Of a stretch of DNA of 64,000 nucleotides, positions 34,287-42,510 are shown piece by piece (the stretch's first letter is position 1; every line of letters begins with the position of its first letter). The stretch is from positions 124,001 to 188,000 of the forward strand of contig NZ_FYAM01000023.1 in assembly GCF_900185645.1 (NCBI RefSeq), in the 5' to 3' direction. A program made the translations under genes and the position numbers. This DNA comes from Clostridium sp. BSD9I1 (GTDB taxonomy: Bacteria > Bacillota > Clostridia > Clostridiales > Clostridiaceae). Under the pieces are notes generated by a model that was not told the origin of the DNA, ran no database searches, and saw nothing but the letters and a program-made list of their open reading frames with translations.

Positions 34287-35150
34287 TTATCCTAAATTTC
34301 TAGAAGATGAACTTACGACATAGGTGTTACTCTTAGATTGAGTGTATACTACCCAGTATAAGAATCCAACAAGGATGGAGCCGCCGACTATATTTCCAAC
34401 TGTCACCCAAAATAAATTGTGAAATATATTTGAAATATTTATGGCCGAAATAGCTGAAGATTTAAGCCCTGAAGCTCCTATATAAGCAATGTTTCCTTTA
34501 GATAATAACCCGACAAATAAATAATACATATTAGCCACACAGTGTTCAAAACCACCCACTATAAAAGCCATTATAGGAAACCATATGATGAAGATTTTTC
34601 CTATTATATCTTTAGCAGCATAAGCTCCCCATACTGCCAAACTTACCATGAAGTTACAAAGTATTCCGCTGGATAATGCCTTCATAGCAGTTAGTGAGCT
34701 TTTAGTATAAGCAATCTTTAGTGCATAGCCTCCTAGCTTTCCCCCGTTCATATCAAAGGATCCACTAAGAAGAAGCAAAAGTACTATTAAGAGAGCGCCT
34801 AAAAAATTTCCTAAGTATACTATAATCCAATTTTTAGCCATAGCTTTTAAACTAATTTTGTTTTCAAGTATACCAGTAATCATAAGGGAGTTTCCTGTAA
34901 AAAGTTCTCCGCCGCATATTATAACTAGTATAAGGCCAACGGGGAAAACAGCTCCTGCCATAAATTTGGAAAGTGAAACATTCGATATACTGTGAGAAGC
35001 TACTGCAGCAGCAAAGCCTCCCATAGCTATAAATGCACCTGCAAGTATTCCGAGTATAAGAGTTTTAATAAATGTAGAGTTTGCTTTTCCTGTAGCTGTA
35101 GTTATTGCTTCAGGGCATAATTCCGACCATTTTAACATCTGTTTGTCCAT
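34287..35150 (-). CDS. Formate/nitrite transporter family channel
   Basis: A 287-residue membrane protein of the FNT family with six helices. Motifs include GAFIAMGGFAAAV, GGELFTGN, YLGNFLGALL, the ILCNFMVSLAVW pore segment, GFEHCVANMYY and VGNIVGGSILVG. The central-pore His lies in FEHCVANM. It exchanges formate, nitrite or a related small anion across the membrane. ATG 35150 is preferred because AGGGGGA lies upstream at proper distance; the longer frame to 35186 has none. Confidence 0.88.
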   Translation of the reverse strand: MDKQMLKWSELCPEAITTATGKANSTFIKTLILGILAGAFIAMGGFAAAVASHSISNVSLSKFMAGAVFPVGLILVIICGGELFTGNSLMITGILENKISLKAMAKNWIIVYLGNFLGALLIVLLLLLSGSFDMNGGKLGGYALKIAYTKSSLTAMKALSSGILCNFMVSLAVWGAYAAKDIIGKIFIIWFPIMAFIVGGFEHCVANMYYLFVGLLSKGNIAYIGASGLKSSAISAINISNIFHNLFWVTVGNIVGGSILVGFLYWVVYTQSKSNTYVVSSSSRNLG

Positions 35151-35429
35151 AACATATCCCCCTGTTAATTTTGTAGTTAATAGCAAACGCTATAAAAATA
35201 TAATAATTTACCATTAAGTTAATTATTATATTTTTATTATACTGTAAAAGCATCTATAAATCGTCTACATAAATTCAGTCTTATTTAGAAATTTTCAAAA
35301 ATTCGATATATTGCTGCAGTATCTATAGTTTTTATTATATGGTTAAGGTGTTTATAATCTTCAACAAAGGTGATTAATACATAATAATTTGGGTATAATC
35401 AATAAAAAATAAATATAGAAGGTGAAGAA

Positions 35430-35771
35430 ATGAATAAAGTTCTGTTAATAGGAAGGCTGGCTAAGGACTGCGAATTAAGATATGTAGGAGAAGATAAAAC
35501 AGCGGTTTTAAATTTTACATTAGCTGTACAAAAGCCTTTTTTAAACAAAGATGGAGAAAAAGATGCGGATTTTATTCCAATAGTGTATTGGAAAAAAGCA
35601 AGTGAAGCATTAGCGCCTTATCTTAAAAAGGGAAAGGTTATAAGTGTCATGGGAAGAATAAATATTAGAGCTTATACTAAAGAAAATGGTGAAAAGAAAT
35701 ATTCTGCTCAAGTAGTGGCAGAACAAATACAATTTGTAGATTTATTCAAACATAAAGAAAAAGCAGAATAA
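35430..35771 (+). CDS. ssb: Short single-stranded DNA-binding protein
   Basis: A 113-residue SSB with a complete OB fold (MNKVLLIGRLAKDCELRY, FIPIVYWKKASEALAPYLKKGKVISVMGRI, YSAQVVAEQIQF). It ends KHKEKAE and has neither the Gly/Pro-rich linker nor the acidic DDDIPF-type tail that recruits partner proteins. It is therefore probably an accessory SSB, not the replicative one. GAAGGTG precedes ATG 35430. A single-gene unit. Confidence 0.85.
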   Translation: MNKVLLIGRLAKDCELRYVGEDKTAVLNFTLAVQKPFLNKDGEKDADFIPIVYWKKASEALAPYLKKGKVISVMGRINIRAYTKENGEKKYSAQVVAEQIQFVDLFKHKEKAE

Positions 35772-35846
35772 ATATATTGACCATTATTATATGTCCCTAT
35801 AATATAAGAATGTAGAACAAAAATATATTATAGGGAGATATAAATT

Positions 35847-36512
35847 ATGATATATAAAAAGCGCGTTAATTGTAAATTTGCAATTAAAATTGTAGTAATT
35901 TGCATGTTAATCATTCAATTGTATTTTATAATAAAATATAGGACAACTCTTCTAGGGATAAATAAGGAATGCCTAGAAAATTTTATAAGAAATCAAGGTA
36001 CTTTATCGAAATTTATATTTGTGATTGTATTTGCGTTAAAACCACTTGTAATAGTTATACCTGCTATGCTTATGACTATAGTAGGAGGGAGTTTATTCGG
36101 ACCACTGCAGGGATTATTATTAAGCTTAATTGGATTTTTTTTATCAGGAACGCTAGCTTTTTTTCTTGCAAGACTTTTGGGTGAATCTTTTGTAGATAAG
36201 ATAGTTAAAGGAAAAGGCATGAAAATGGATAAAGTAATAAATAAAAATGGAGTTTTCATCATAGCGCTTATAAGATTTATACCTGTATTTCATTACGATA
36301 TAGTAAGCTATACCTTAGGACTCACGAAAATAAAATATAAAGATTATATTTTAGGATCTATATTAGGTGTAGCTATAGAAACTGCAGCTTATGCATATCT
36401 AGGAGAAAATATATTTAAACCTCATTCTCCTGAATTCATAATATCTATATTAGTAATAATTATTTTAGGAGTTTTAGGTTGGTTTTTGGCGAAAAAAAGA
36501 TCTTTTAAATAA
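35847..36512 (+). CDS. TVP38/TMEM64 (DedA-like) membrane protein
   Basis: A 221-residue protein with about six membrane segments. Family features are the KPLVIVIPAMLMTIVGGSLFGP segment (seen as VIPAMLMTIVGGSLFGPLQG), GTLAFFLARLLG and IRFIPVFHYDIVSYTLGLTK. Members of the DedA/VTT superfamily act in lipid scrambling or membrane homeostasis; the exact role here is unknown. AGGGAGA precedes ATG 35847. The SigD promoter of the next gene overlaps its stop codon. Confidence 0.85.
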   Translation: MIYKKRVNCKFAIKIVVICMLIIQLYFIIKYRTTLLGINKECLENFIRNQGTLSKFIFVIVFALKPLVIVIPAMLMTIVGGSLFGPLQGLLLSLIGFFLSGTLAFFLARLLGESFVDKIVKGKGMKMDKVINKNGVFIIALIRFIPVFHYDIVSYTLGLTKIKYKDYILGSILGVAIETAAYAYLGENIFKPHSPEFIISILVIIILGVLGWFLAKKRSFK

Positions 36513-36536
36513 AGTAATATGTTTTAATTCCGATAA
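36510..36536 (+). promoter_or_regulatory. SigD promoter of the third flagellin gene
   Basis: TAAA, exactly 15 bases, then TCCGATAA: one mismatch to the SigD consensus. The -35 overlaps the stop codon of the upstream gene. It lies 48 bases before the ATG. Confidence 0.82.
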
Positions 36537-36583
36537 ATAAAGTGTTGATTTTTATTTATAATTTGATTTTGGAGTGATAATTT

Positions 36584-37447
36584 ATGAGATTAATGCAAAA
36601 TATGTCTTCACAAAGAATATATAGGCAATATCAAAAGTCTTTGGTAAATCAAAGTAAAGCATTAAAGCATATATCTTCTGGAGAAAAGTTCACAAAGGCT
36701 GGGGAAGCGCCAAATGAAATAGCTAAAAGTGAAAGAATGAGACTTCAAATAAGAGGACTTCAAATGGCTCAAAAAAATGCACAAGATGGAATAAGTATGA
36801 TGCAAACCGCCGATGGAGCATTAGATTCTATGACTAATACTATGCAAAGAGTAAGAGAGCTTTTGGTCCAAGCAGGGAATGGAGCAAATAATACTGAAGA
36901 TAAAGAAACTATACTAAATGAAGTAAAACAAATGATAGCTGGATATGATGATATAGCAAAAAATAGTGAGTTTAATGGTGTATCTCTATTTGATCCACAA
37001 GATGGTGCGAATAGTGTGAAAATGCAAATAGGAGCTAATGCCTATGAAAATGTAAAAATAGAGTTTTATGATTTAAGAGCAGAAGATTTAAAGGATTTAG
37101 AAACTGGAGACAGCTTGAATTTAAATCTTATAATTGAGTCAGTAAAAGATAATGATTTAGGTAGTGCTATTGATCAAATGGATTCAGTGATAAAAAACTT
37201 AAGCAATGTTAGAAGTAAATATGGATCATTAGCTAATAAATTTGAAGATTGTTTTGAAGGTTTAGGAGAATTTGAAATAGCAACTCAGACTGCAGAAAGT
37301 TCCATTAGAGATGCAGATATAGCAGAAGAAATGATGGAATTTACTAAAAACAATATACTAATAGAGTCGGGTAATGCGATGATGGTTCAATCTAATAAAT
37401 TGCCACAGGAAATACTAAGAATACTAGAAAATGTAAGAAGTAGATAA
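36584..37447 (+). CDS. fliC: Flagellin-family protein
   Basis: A 287-residue flagellin with N-terminal D0/D1 (ISSGEKFTKAGEAPNEIAKSERMRLQIRGLQMAQKNAQDG) shown here by SSGEKFTKAGEAPNEIAKSE, and C-terminal D1/D0 (SSIRDADIAEEMMEFTKNN, ending LPQEILRILENVRSR). The central region is short. The start MRLMQNMSSQRIYRQY and the EAPNEIAKS block differ from standard flagellins, where AADDAAGLAIS is expected, so it may be a specialised filament or junction subunit. It has its own SigD promoter and terminator just upstream of the main flagellar operon. Confidence 0.85.
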   Translation: MRLMQNMSSQRIYRQYQKSLVNQSKALKHISSGEKFTKAGEAPNEIAKSERMRLQIRGLQMAQKNAQDGISMMQTADGALDSMTNTMQRVRELLVQAGNGANNTEDKETILNEVKQMIAGYDDIAKNSEFNGVSLFDPQDGANSVKMQIGANAYENVKIEFYDLRAEDLKDLETGDSLNLNLIIESVKDNDLGSAIDQMDSVIKNLSNVRSKYGSLANKFEDCFEGLGEFEIATQTAESSIRDADIAEEMMEFTKNNILIESGNAMMVQSNKLPQEILRILENVRSR

Positions 37448-37452
37448 GAGAT

Positions 37453-37499
37453 ATAGGCAATCAGTATAGATATAAAAGCTGATTGCCTATTATTTTTTT
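37453..37499 (+). terminator. Rho-independent terminator
   Basis: ATAGGCAATCAG (37453-37464) pairs with CTGATTGCCTAT (37479-37490) over 12 bases, followed by a run rich in T. It separates the third flagellin from the flagellar operon. Confidence 0.88.
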
Positions 37500-37866
37500 G
37501 TTAAATTAAATAAAATTTAATTTAATAAAAAATAAAATGTGTTTAAAATTAGATGAAAAATAGTAAAAAATGTAGTATAATTGCATAGTATAGGAAAAAA
37601 ATGTTTTAAATTGTTAATTTAATAACAGTATTTAACAAGATATAATACACTAAATTTGTATCATAATAGCACCATTTACATTAATTTTACTAAAAAACTT
37701 TCCAACTATTAAAAAAAGTTAAAAAAGTTTATAATTTATTTAAATATTTTAAAAAAAGTAAATATTAATACTATACAAAAGCTTGTTTTTATTGTAAAAT
37801 TGAAGCGTATTTTGAATTTAATGTAATAATATTAGAAAAATATAGAAAAAAATGGGAGTTGATAAT
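37500..37866 (+). promoter_or_regulatory. Leader region of the flagellar operon
   Basis: A gene-free, extremely AT-rich stretch. It opens with an AT-only inverted repeat (TTAAATTAAAT at 37501, ATTTAATTTAA to 37525). Several TATAAT-like elements occur (for example at 37574 and 37640), none with a clear -35, and TTGAAG at 37799 precedes TAATAA by 18 bases. There is no CGAT core, so SigD is not the driver; SigA is likely. No c-di-GMP riboswitch is recognised, unlike the leader of the Clostridioides difficile operon. Confidence 0.4.
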
Positions 37867-38268
37867 TTGAGAATTTCTAATCTTTCGCAAGATCAATTTA
37901 CATATGAAATTATAAAAAAAGGGCTAGACGCTTCTTCTGAAAGAAGTAAGGTTATAGCTAATAATATTTCAAATATAAATACAGCAAATTATAAGAGAAG
38001 ATATGTAAGTTTTGAGGAAACTTTAACACAAAATGAAAAAGAATTAAATTTAAAAATTTCTAATGAAAGGCATTTTAATGATGGTGCTTCTTTTGGAGAA
38101 ATTACTGTAAAGGAAGATAAGACAAGCAGTATGAGGGATGATGGCAATAATGTTAATTTAGATTTGGAAAAGGTTAATCAAGCTGCAAATACTCTTATGT
38201 ACAATGCAATGATTGCTCAGCTGAATAATAGAATTTCACAAAAGAGGATTGTTATTAGTGGGAAATGA
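37867..38268 (+). CDS. flgB: Flagellar basal-body rod protein FlgB
   Basis: A proximal rod subunit of about 133 residues. The rod-family motif is VIANNISNINTANYKRR near the N terminus, and the C-terminal helix has VNQAANTLMYNAMIAQLNNRI. TTG 37867 is preferred: GGGAG lies eight bases upstream, and the product then starts MRISNLS as in relatives; the outer ATG 37852 has no ribosome site. First gene of the long flagellar operon. Confidence 0.88.
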   Translation: MRISNLSQDQFTYEIIKKGLDASSERSKVIANNISNINTANYKRRYVSFEETLTQNEKELNLKISNERHFNDGASFGEITVKEDKTSSMRDDGNNVNLDLEKVNQAANTLMYNAMIAQLNNRISQKRIVISGK

Positions 38269-38345
38269 TGATTAATAGTATACGTATCATTAATGAAATT
38301 AATAAATAATAAATATTTAAAATAATGACAACGAGGTGAAATATT

Positions 38346-38777
38346 GTGAAAGCGTTTAATAATTTAAGAATAAGTGCCAGTGGACTATCAGCTGAAAGGT
38401 TGAGAATGGATACCATTGCGTCTAATATAGCAAATGCTTCAACTACAAGAGGGAAAGATGGAGAGCCTTATAGAAGAAAAATTGCATTATTTCAGGAAAA
38501 CTTAACAAGAGAGATGGATAAATCTACTGGGAAAGAAAAGGAGAGACTTTTAGGTGTAAAGGCAGTAAAGGTAGCTGAAGATCCAACGGAGCTTAGAAGA
38601 GTATATGATCCAACTCATCCTGATGCAGATGAAAGTGGATATGTATTGATGCCAAATGTTAATATATTAAACGAGATGGCTGATATGATAGCTGCAACTA
38701 GAGCCTATGAAGCTAATGTAGATGCAATAAATTCGCAAAAATCAATGTTTTCTAAAGCATTAGAAATAGGAAGGTAG
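38346..38777 (+). CDS. flgC: Flagellar basal-body rod protein FlgC
   Basis: A 143-residue rod subunit with [22 protein letters not shown] at the N terminus (given in part: [12 protein letters not shown]) and the C-terminal [15 protein letters not shown] helix shared by rod and hook proteins. The start is GTG 38346, eight bases after GAGGTG. Its length is normal for the family. Confidence 0.92.
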   Translation: MKAFNNLRISASGLSAERLRMDTIASNIANASTTRGKDGEPYRRKIALFQENLTREMDKSTGKEKERLLGVKAVKVAEDPTELRRVYDPTHPDADESGYVLMPNVNILNEMADMIAATRAYEANVDAINSQKSMFSKALEIGR

Positions 38778-38787
38778 GTGAAAAATA

Positions 38788-39096
38788 TTGAAAATAAATG
38801 AATTTACTCCATTAAGTTCTATGTTTGAAGATATGAAAATATATGGAGGAGTGGAAAATAAATCAAATGAAAAAGAGAGTGATTTTTTCTCAGTTCTTCA
38901 AGATAAGTTAGATGCTGTAAATGAAAAACAAATAACATCAGAAAATACAACAAGTGCTTTTATAAGCGGAGAAGAAGTAGATGTACATAAGGTCATGTTA
39001 GATGCGGAAGAAGCTAAGCTATCTTTAGAGTTGGCGGTACAGATGAGAAATAAGATAGTTGAAGCATACCAAGAAATTAATAGAATGCAATTATAG
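38788..39096 (+). CDS. fliE: Flagellar hook-basal body protein FliE
   Basis: A 102-residue adaptor between the MS ring and the rod. The C-terminal half carries the FliE signature (EEVDVHKVMLDAEEAKLSLELAVQMRNKIVEAYQEINRMQL; key part VMLDAEEAKLSLELAVQMRN). It starts with TTG 38788, ten bases after the flgC stop, preceded by TAGGTG. Confidence 0.9.
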   Translation: MKINEFTPLSSMFEDMKIYGGVENKSNEKESDFFSVLQDKLDAVNEKQITSENTTSAFISGEEVDVHKVMLDAEEAKLSLELAVQMRNKIVEAYQEINRMQL

Positions 39097-39112
39097 TAAG
39101 GAGTGCTAGTGA

Positions 39113-40678
39113 ATGAACAAGCTATCCCAATGGATTAGCAACCTAAGGACAAAATTATTTGAATTGAGCACAAAAAAGAAGATAGCTTATGGAATTATTT
39201 TAGTAAGTATTATTGGAGTTTTAATATATGGTGTTATTTCAGTAAGTTCTACTAAATATGCTGTTCTTTTTCAAAATGTAGATTCTGACGATGCAGGAGC
39301 AATTTATACTAAACTTAAAGAAAAAAAAGAGGATTTTAAAGTAGAAGGCAATACTATATTAGTTCCTACAGATAAGGTTGATTCCTTAAGAATGGAAGTG
39401 TTAGCTGAAGTGCCTATGACTAATGGAAGTCAAGGATTTGAGCTTTTAGATAAAAGTAAATTTGGAAGCACAGATGCAGAAATGAAAATAAACTATCAAA
39501 GGGCACTTCAAGGAGAAATTGAAAGGACTATAAAAGCCTTTCCTGAAATAGAAAATGCCAGAGTGCATCTAGTACTTCCTGAAGATAGTGTTTTTGTTAA
39601 GGATTCTGCACCAGCAAAAGCGTCGATTACATTGAAAATGAAATCTGGCAAAAGGCTTACAAATGATCAAGTAAAGGCTATAGTTTCTTTGACATCTGGT
39701 AGCGTGAAAAATTTGCCAAAAGAAAATGTTGAAATAAATGATACAAAAGGCAGCTTAACGCAAAACTTTTTTGAAGATAGTGAATTTGAAGCATCTTCTT
39801 CAGCGGAAAAACAGCAGGTATTGGAAAAGGATTATGAAAAAAAGCTTGAAAACAAAGTTACTGATATGCTTTCGGCTGTCTATGGGAAAGATAAGGTAAG
39901 GGTTATTGTAAATGCTGACCTAAATTTTGATGCTCAAGAAACTGATAAAATAACTTATGACCCTAAGAATGTAGTGGTAAGTGAGAAAAATTCAAAAACC
40001 ACTGAAAAGGGTTCAGAAGGTGAAGTGACAGGAAGTCCTGTAGATGACAATATGAATAATGAAATTGAGACTAATGCTGATGGCAGCGTAACAACTCATG
40101 AGGAAAACACTAAAAATTATCAAATATCTGAAAGTAAGGAAAAGATAATAAAAGCACCAGGAGATGTTAATAGACTTACAGTTTCTGTAATTCTAGATGG
40201 CACTATGGATAATGCTACAAGAGCATCTGTTAGCAATAGTGTTATGTCAGCTGTAGGATACAATCAAGCTAGAGGAGACAGTATCAGCGTAGAAGGATTA
40301 GCCTTTGATAAAGAGTCAGAAAATAAGATTAAAGATGATTTAGAAGCAATGGAAAAGGAACAAGAAAGAGCAGCTCTTATGAAGAAATATGGATTAATAG
40401 GAATTGGAGTAATTTTATTATTAACATTAGTAATAGGAATGATTTTAAGAAGAAGAAGCCATAAAAAAGAAGAAGAGGAAATTTTACAGATAGATCATAT
40501 AGATACTATTATAGATGATGAAGTTGAACTCGAACAAAAACCTAAATTTAAACCTATAGAATTGGAAACAGAAACTGAAATTAGTCATACAGAAAATGAA
40601 ATAAGAAAATATGCTATAGATAAACCAGATCAAGTTTCAGAAATAATAAAATCTTGGTTGGCAGAAGATGAGAGGTGA
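39113..40678 (+). CDS. fliF: Flagellar MS-ring protein FliF
   Basis: A 521-residue membrane ring protein. Membrane helices lie at about residues 24-45 and 422-442. Ring-building regions are VLFQNVDSDDAGAIYTKL, YQRALQGEIERTI, ARVHLVLPEDSVF and VNRLTVSVILDG. The C-terminal cytoplasmic tail (ENEIRKYAIDKPDQVSEIIKSWL) is the FliG-binding segment. AAGGAG precedes ATG 39113, 16 bases after fliE. Confidence 0.93.
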   Translation: MNKLSQWISNLRTKLFELSTKKKIAYGIILVSIIGVLIYGVISVSSTKYAVLFQNVDSDDAGAIYTKLKEKKEDFKVEGNTILVPTDKVDSLRMEVLAEVPMTNGSQGFELLDKSKFGSTDAEMKINYQRALQGEIERTIKAFPEIENARVHLVLPEDSVFVKDSAPAKASITLKMKSGKRLTNDQVKAIVSLTSGSVKNLPKENVEINDTKGSLTQNFFEDSEFEASSSAEKQQVLEKDYEKKLENKVTDMLSAVYGKDKVRVIVNADLNFDAQETDKITYDPKNVVVSEKNSKTTEKGSEGEVTGSPVDDNMNNEIETNADGSVTTHEENTKNYQISESKEKIIKAPGDVNRLTVSVILDGTMDNATRASVSNSVMSAVGYNQARGDSISVEGLAFDKESENKIKDDLEAMEKEQERAALMKKYGLIGIGVILLLTLVIGMILRRRSHKKEEEEILQIDHIDTIIDDEVELEQKPKFKPIELETETEISHTENEIRKYAIDKPDQVSEIIKSWLAEDER

Positions 40679-40683
40679 TTTAA

Positions 40684-41706
40684 ATGTATAACGGGGTAGA
40701 TGGCGAAAAATTGACTGGAGTACAAAAGGCAGCAATACTTTTTATAACTTTAGGACCAGAGGCTTCTGCTGGAATTATAAAGAAACTTCCTGAATCAGAA
40801 ATACAAAAGATTACCTATGAGATTGCTAATATTAGTGCGGTAAAATCAGAACAAAAGCAAAGCATATTTGAAGAGTTTATTCAAATGAATAAAGCAAAGG
40901 ATTATCTTGTAGAAGGAGGCTTAGATTACGCTAAAACCCTTCTATCTAAGGCATTAGGAAGCCAAAGAGCAATAGAAATATTAGATAAGGTAACAGAGGC
41001 TACTCAGCAGTTTAGACCATTTGCTATTGCCAGAAAAGCAGATGCAAATCAGCTTTTAAATATTATATCTAATGAACATCCTCAAACTATAGCTCTTATA
41101 CTTTGCCATCTTCAGTCAGATAAGGCAGGACAAATTTTATCTGAGTTATCTGAAGAAGTACAGGGAGACGTAGCTTATAGAATTGCAACTATGAATAATA
41201 CTTCTCCTATGGTATTAAAGGAAATAGAAAAGGTACTAGATAGTAAATTATCTTCAGTAGTAAAATCTGAAATGAAAGCTATGGGTGGGGTTCCAACTAT
41301 AGTTGATATATTAAATCAAGTAGATAGAACTACAGAAAAGAATATAACAGAGGCTCTAGAAAGAGAAAATCCTGAACTTGCAGAAAAGGTTAAGTCATCT
41401 ATGTTTGTATTTGAAGATATTATTACATTAGATGATGTATCAATACAAAGAGTATTAAGAGAAGTAGAGACAAAAGAACTTTCACTGGCACTCAAGGGAG
41501 CTTCAGAGGAAGTAGCCAATGCTATATTTAAAAATCAATCTAAAAGAGCTGCTGCTTCATTGAAAGAAGACATGGAATTCTTAGGGCCAGTAAGACTTAT
41601 GGATGTTGAAAAGGCACAGCAAAAAATTGTTGGAATAATAAGAAGACTTGACGAGGCTGGAGAAATAGTAATTGCAAGAGGTGGAGAAGATGCAATCATC
41701 GTATAA
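40684..41706 (+). CDS. fliG: Flagellar motor switch protein FliG
   Basis: A 340-residue C-ring protein that turns stator force into rotation. The middle domain has the EHPQTIALILCHL motif (EHPQ at the FliM-binding patch) and the C-terminal torque domain ends with LKEDMEFLGPVRLMDVEKAQQKI. GAGGTGA precedes ATG 40684, five bases after fliF. Its 3' end overlaps fliH. Confidence 0.94.
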   Translation: MYNGVDGEKLTGVQKAAILFITLGPEASAGIIKKLPESEIQKITYEIANISAVKSEQKQSIFEEFIQMNKAKDYLVEGGLDYAKTLLSKALGSQRAIEILDKVTEATQQFRPFAIARKADANQLLNIISNEHPQTIALILCHLQSDKAGQILSELSEEVQGDVAYRIATMNNTSPMVLKEIEKVLDSKLSSVVKSEMKAMGGVPTIVDILNQVDRTTEKNITEALERENPELAEKVKSSMFVFEDIITLDDVSIQRVLREVETKELSLALKGASEEVANAIFKNQSKRAAASLKEDMEFLGPVRLMDVEKAQQKIVGIIRRLDEAGEIVIARGGEDAIIV

Positions 41707-42487
41707 AGTAATAAAAGGAGACAGCTTAGTTAATCAAGGTAAAAGAGAAATAATAACTGAATATATTCCTAAAGTTTATAAGGGATTCGCTGAAGAAAGT
41801 TATGTTAAAGATAGAAGTGAAGGAGTTTACACTAAAGGTATAGTTGAAAGTTATGAAGCTTTAAGTAATTCCATATTAAAGCAGGCTAGGGCTAAAAGGG
41901 AAGATATATTAATTCAAACTTATAAAGAAGCAGATATAATAAGAAATGAAGCATACAACGAAGCATATATGAAAGGATATGAAGAAGGAAAAAATAAGGG
42001 ATACAGTGATGCATACGAAGAAGGATATGAAAAAAATATCAAAGAAGCAAAAGCAGAAAGGGAAGCACTATTAAAGGAAGCACAAAATACTTCAAGTAAA
42101 ATTGTAGAAAGTGCTAAGGCTGAATATTTAAGATATCTTGATGAAAAAAAAGATGAAATGGTGAGGACTATTAAAAATATAGTAGAAGCTGTATTTAAAA
42201 GAGAAATTAAAGAAGAAGATAGTTTGAATGATATGGTATTGGATGTTTTACAGTTAGCTAAGGGAGCTAAATCGGTAATAATAAGATGTAATCCTATATA
42301 TGAGCAGGAGTTAAAAAAAGCCATAGATATTTGGAAAACTCGTGAGGTATTTAAAGGAGAAATATTTATCATACTAGACGAGACAATATCTGAAGGGAAT
42401 TTATTAATAGAAAAAGATAATGGTAAAATACTCATAAGTACAGAGAAGGCCTTAGAAAAAATAGAGGAAATACTTCTTTCGGAATAA
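41690..42487 (+). CDS. fliH: Flagellar export ATPase regulator FliH
   Basis: A 265-residue stator of the FliI ATPase. The N-terminal half contains the family's Gly-spaced helix repeats (EAYMKGYEEGKNKGYSDAYE), followed by a coiled coil and a C-terminal domain with VIIRCNPIYEQELKKAI. ATG 41690 gives an N terminus MQSSYKVIKG and overlaps fliG by 17 bases; TTG 41672 is an alternative with its own weak site. Divergent sequence, identified mainly by the repeats and position between fliG and fliI. Confidence 0.85.
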   Translation: MQSSYKVIKGDSLVNQGKREIITEYIPKVYKGFAEESYVKDRSEGVYTKGIVESYEALSNSILKQARAKREDILIQTYKEADIIRNEAYNEAYMKGYEEGKNKGYSDAYEEGYEKNIKEAKAEREALLKEAQNTSSKIVESAKAEYLRYLDEKKDEMVRTIKNIVEAVFKREIKEEDSLNDMVLDVLQLAKGAKSVIIRCNPIYEQELKKAIDIWKTREVFKGEIFIILDETISEGNLLIEKDNGKILISTEKALEKIEEILLSE

Positions 42488-42510
42488 TGGAGTAAATAAG
42501 AGGGTACAGT

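Noticed and set aside
37500-37866. Possible c-di-GMP-I riboswitch in the flagellar operon leader
   Set aside because: Expected from the C. difficile flgB leader, but no GEMM-type conserved blocks are present; the region is almost purely A and T.
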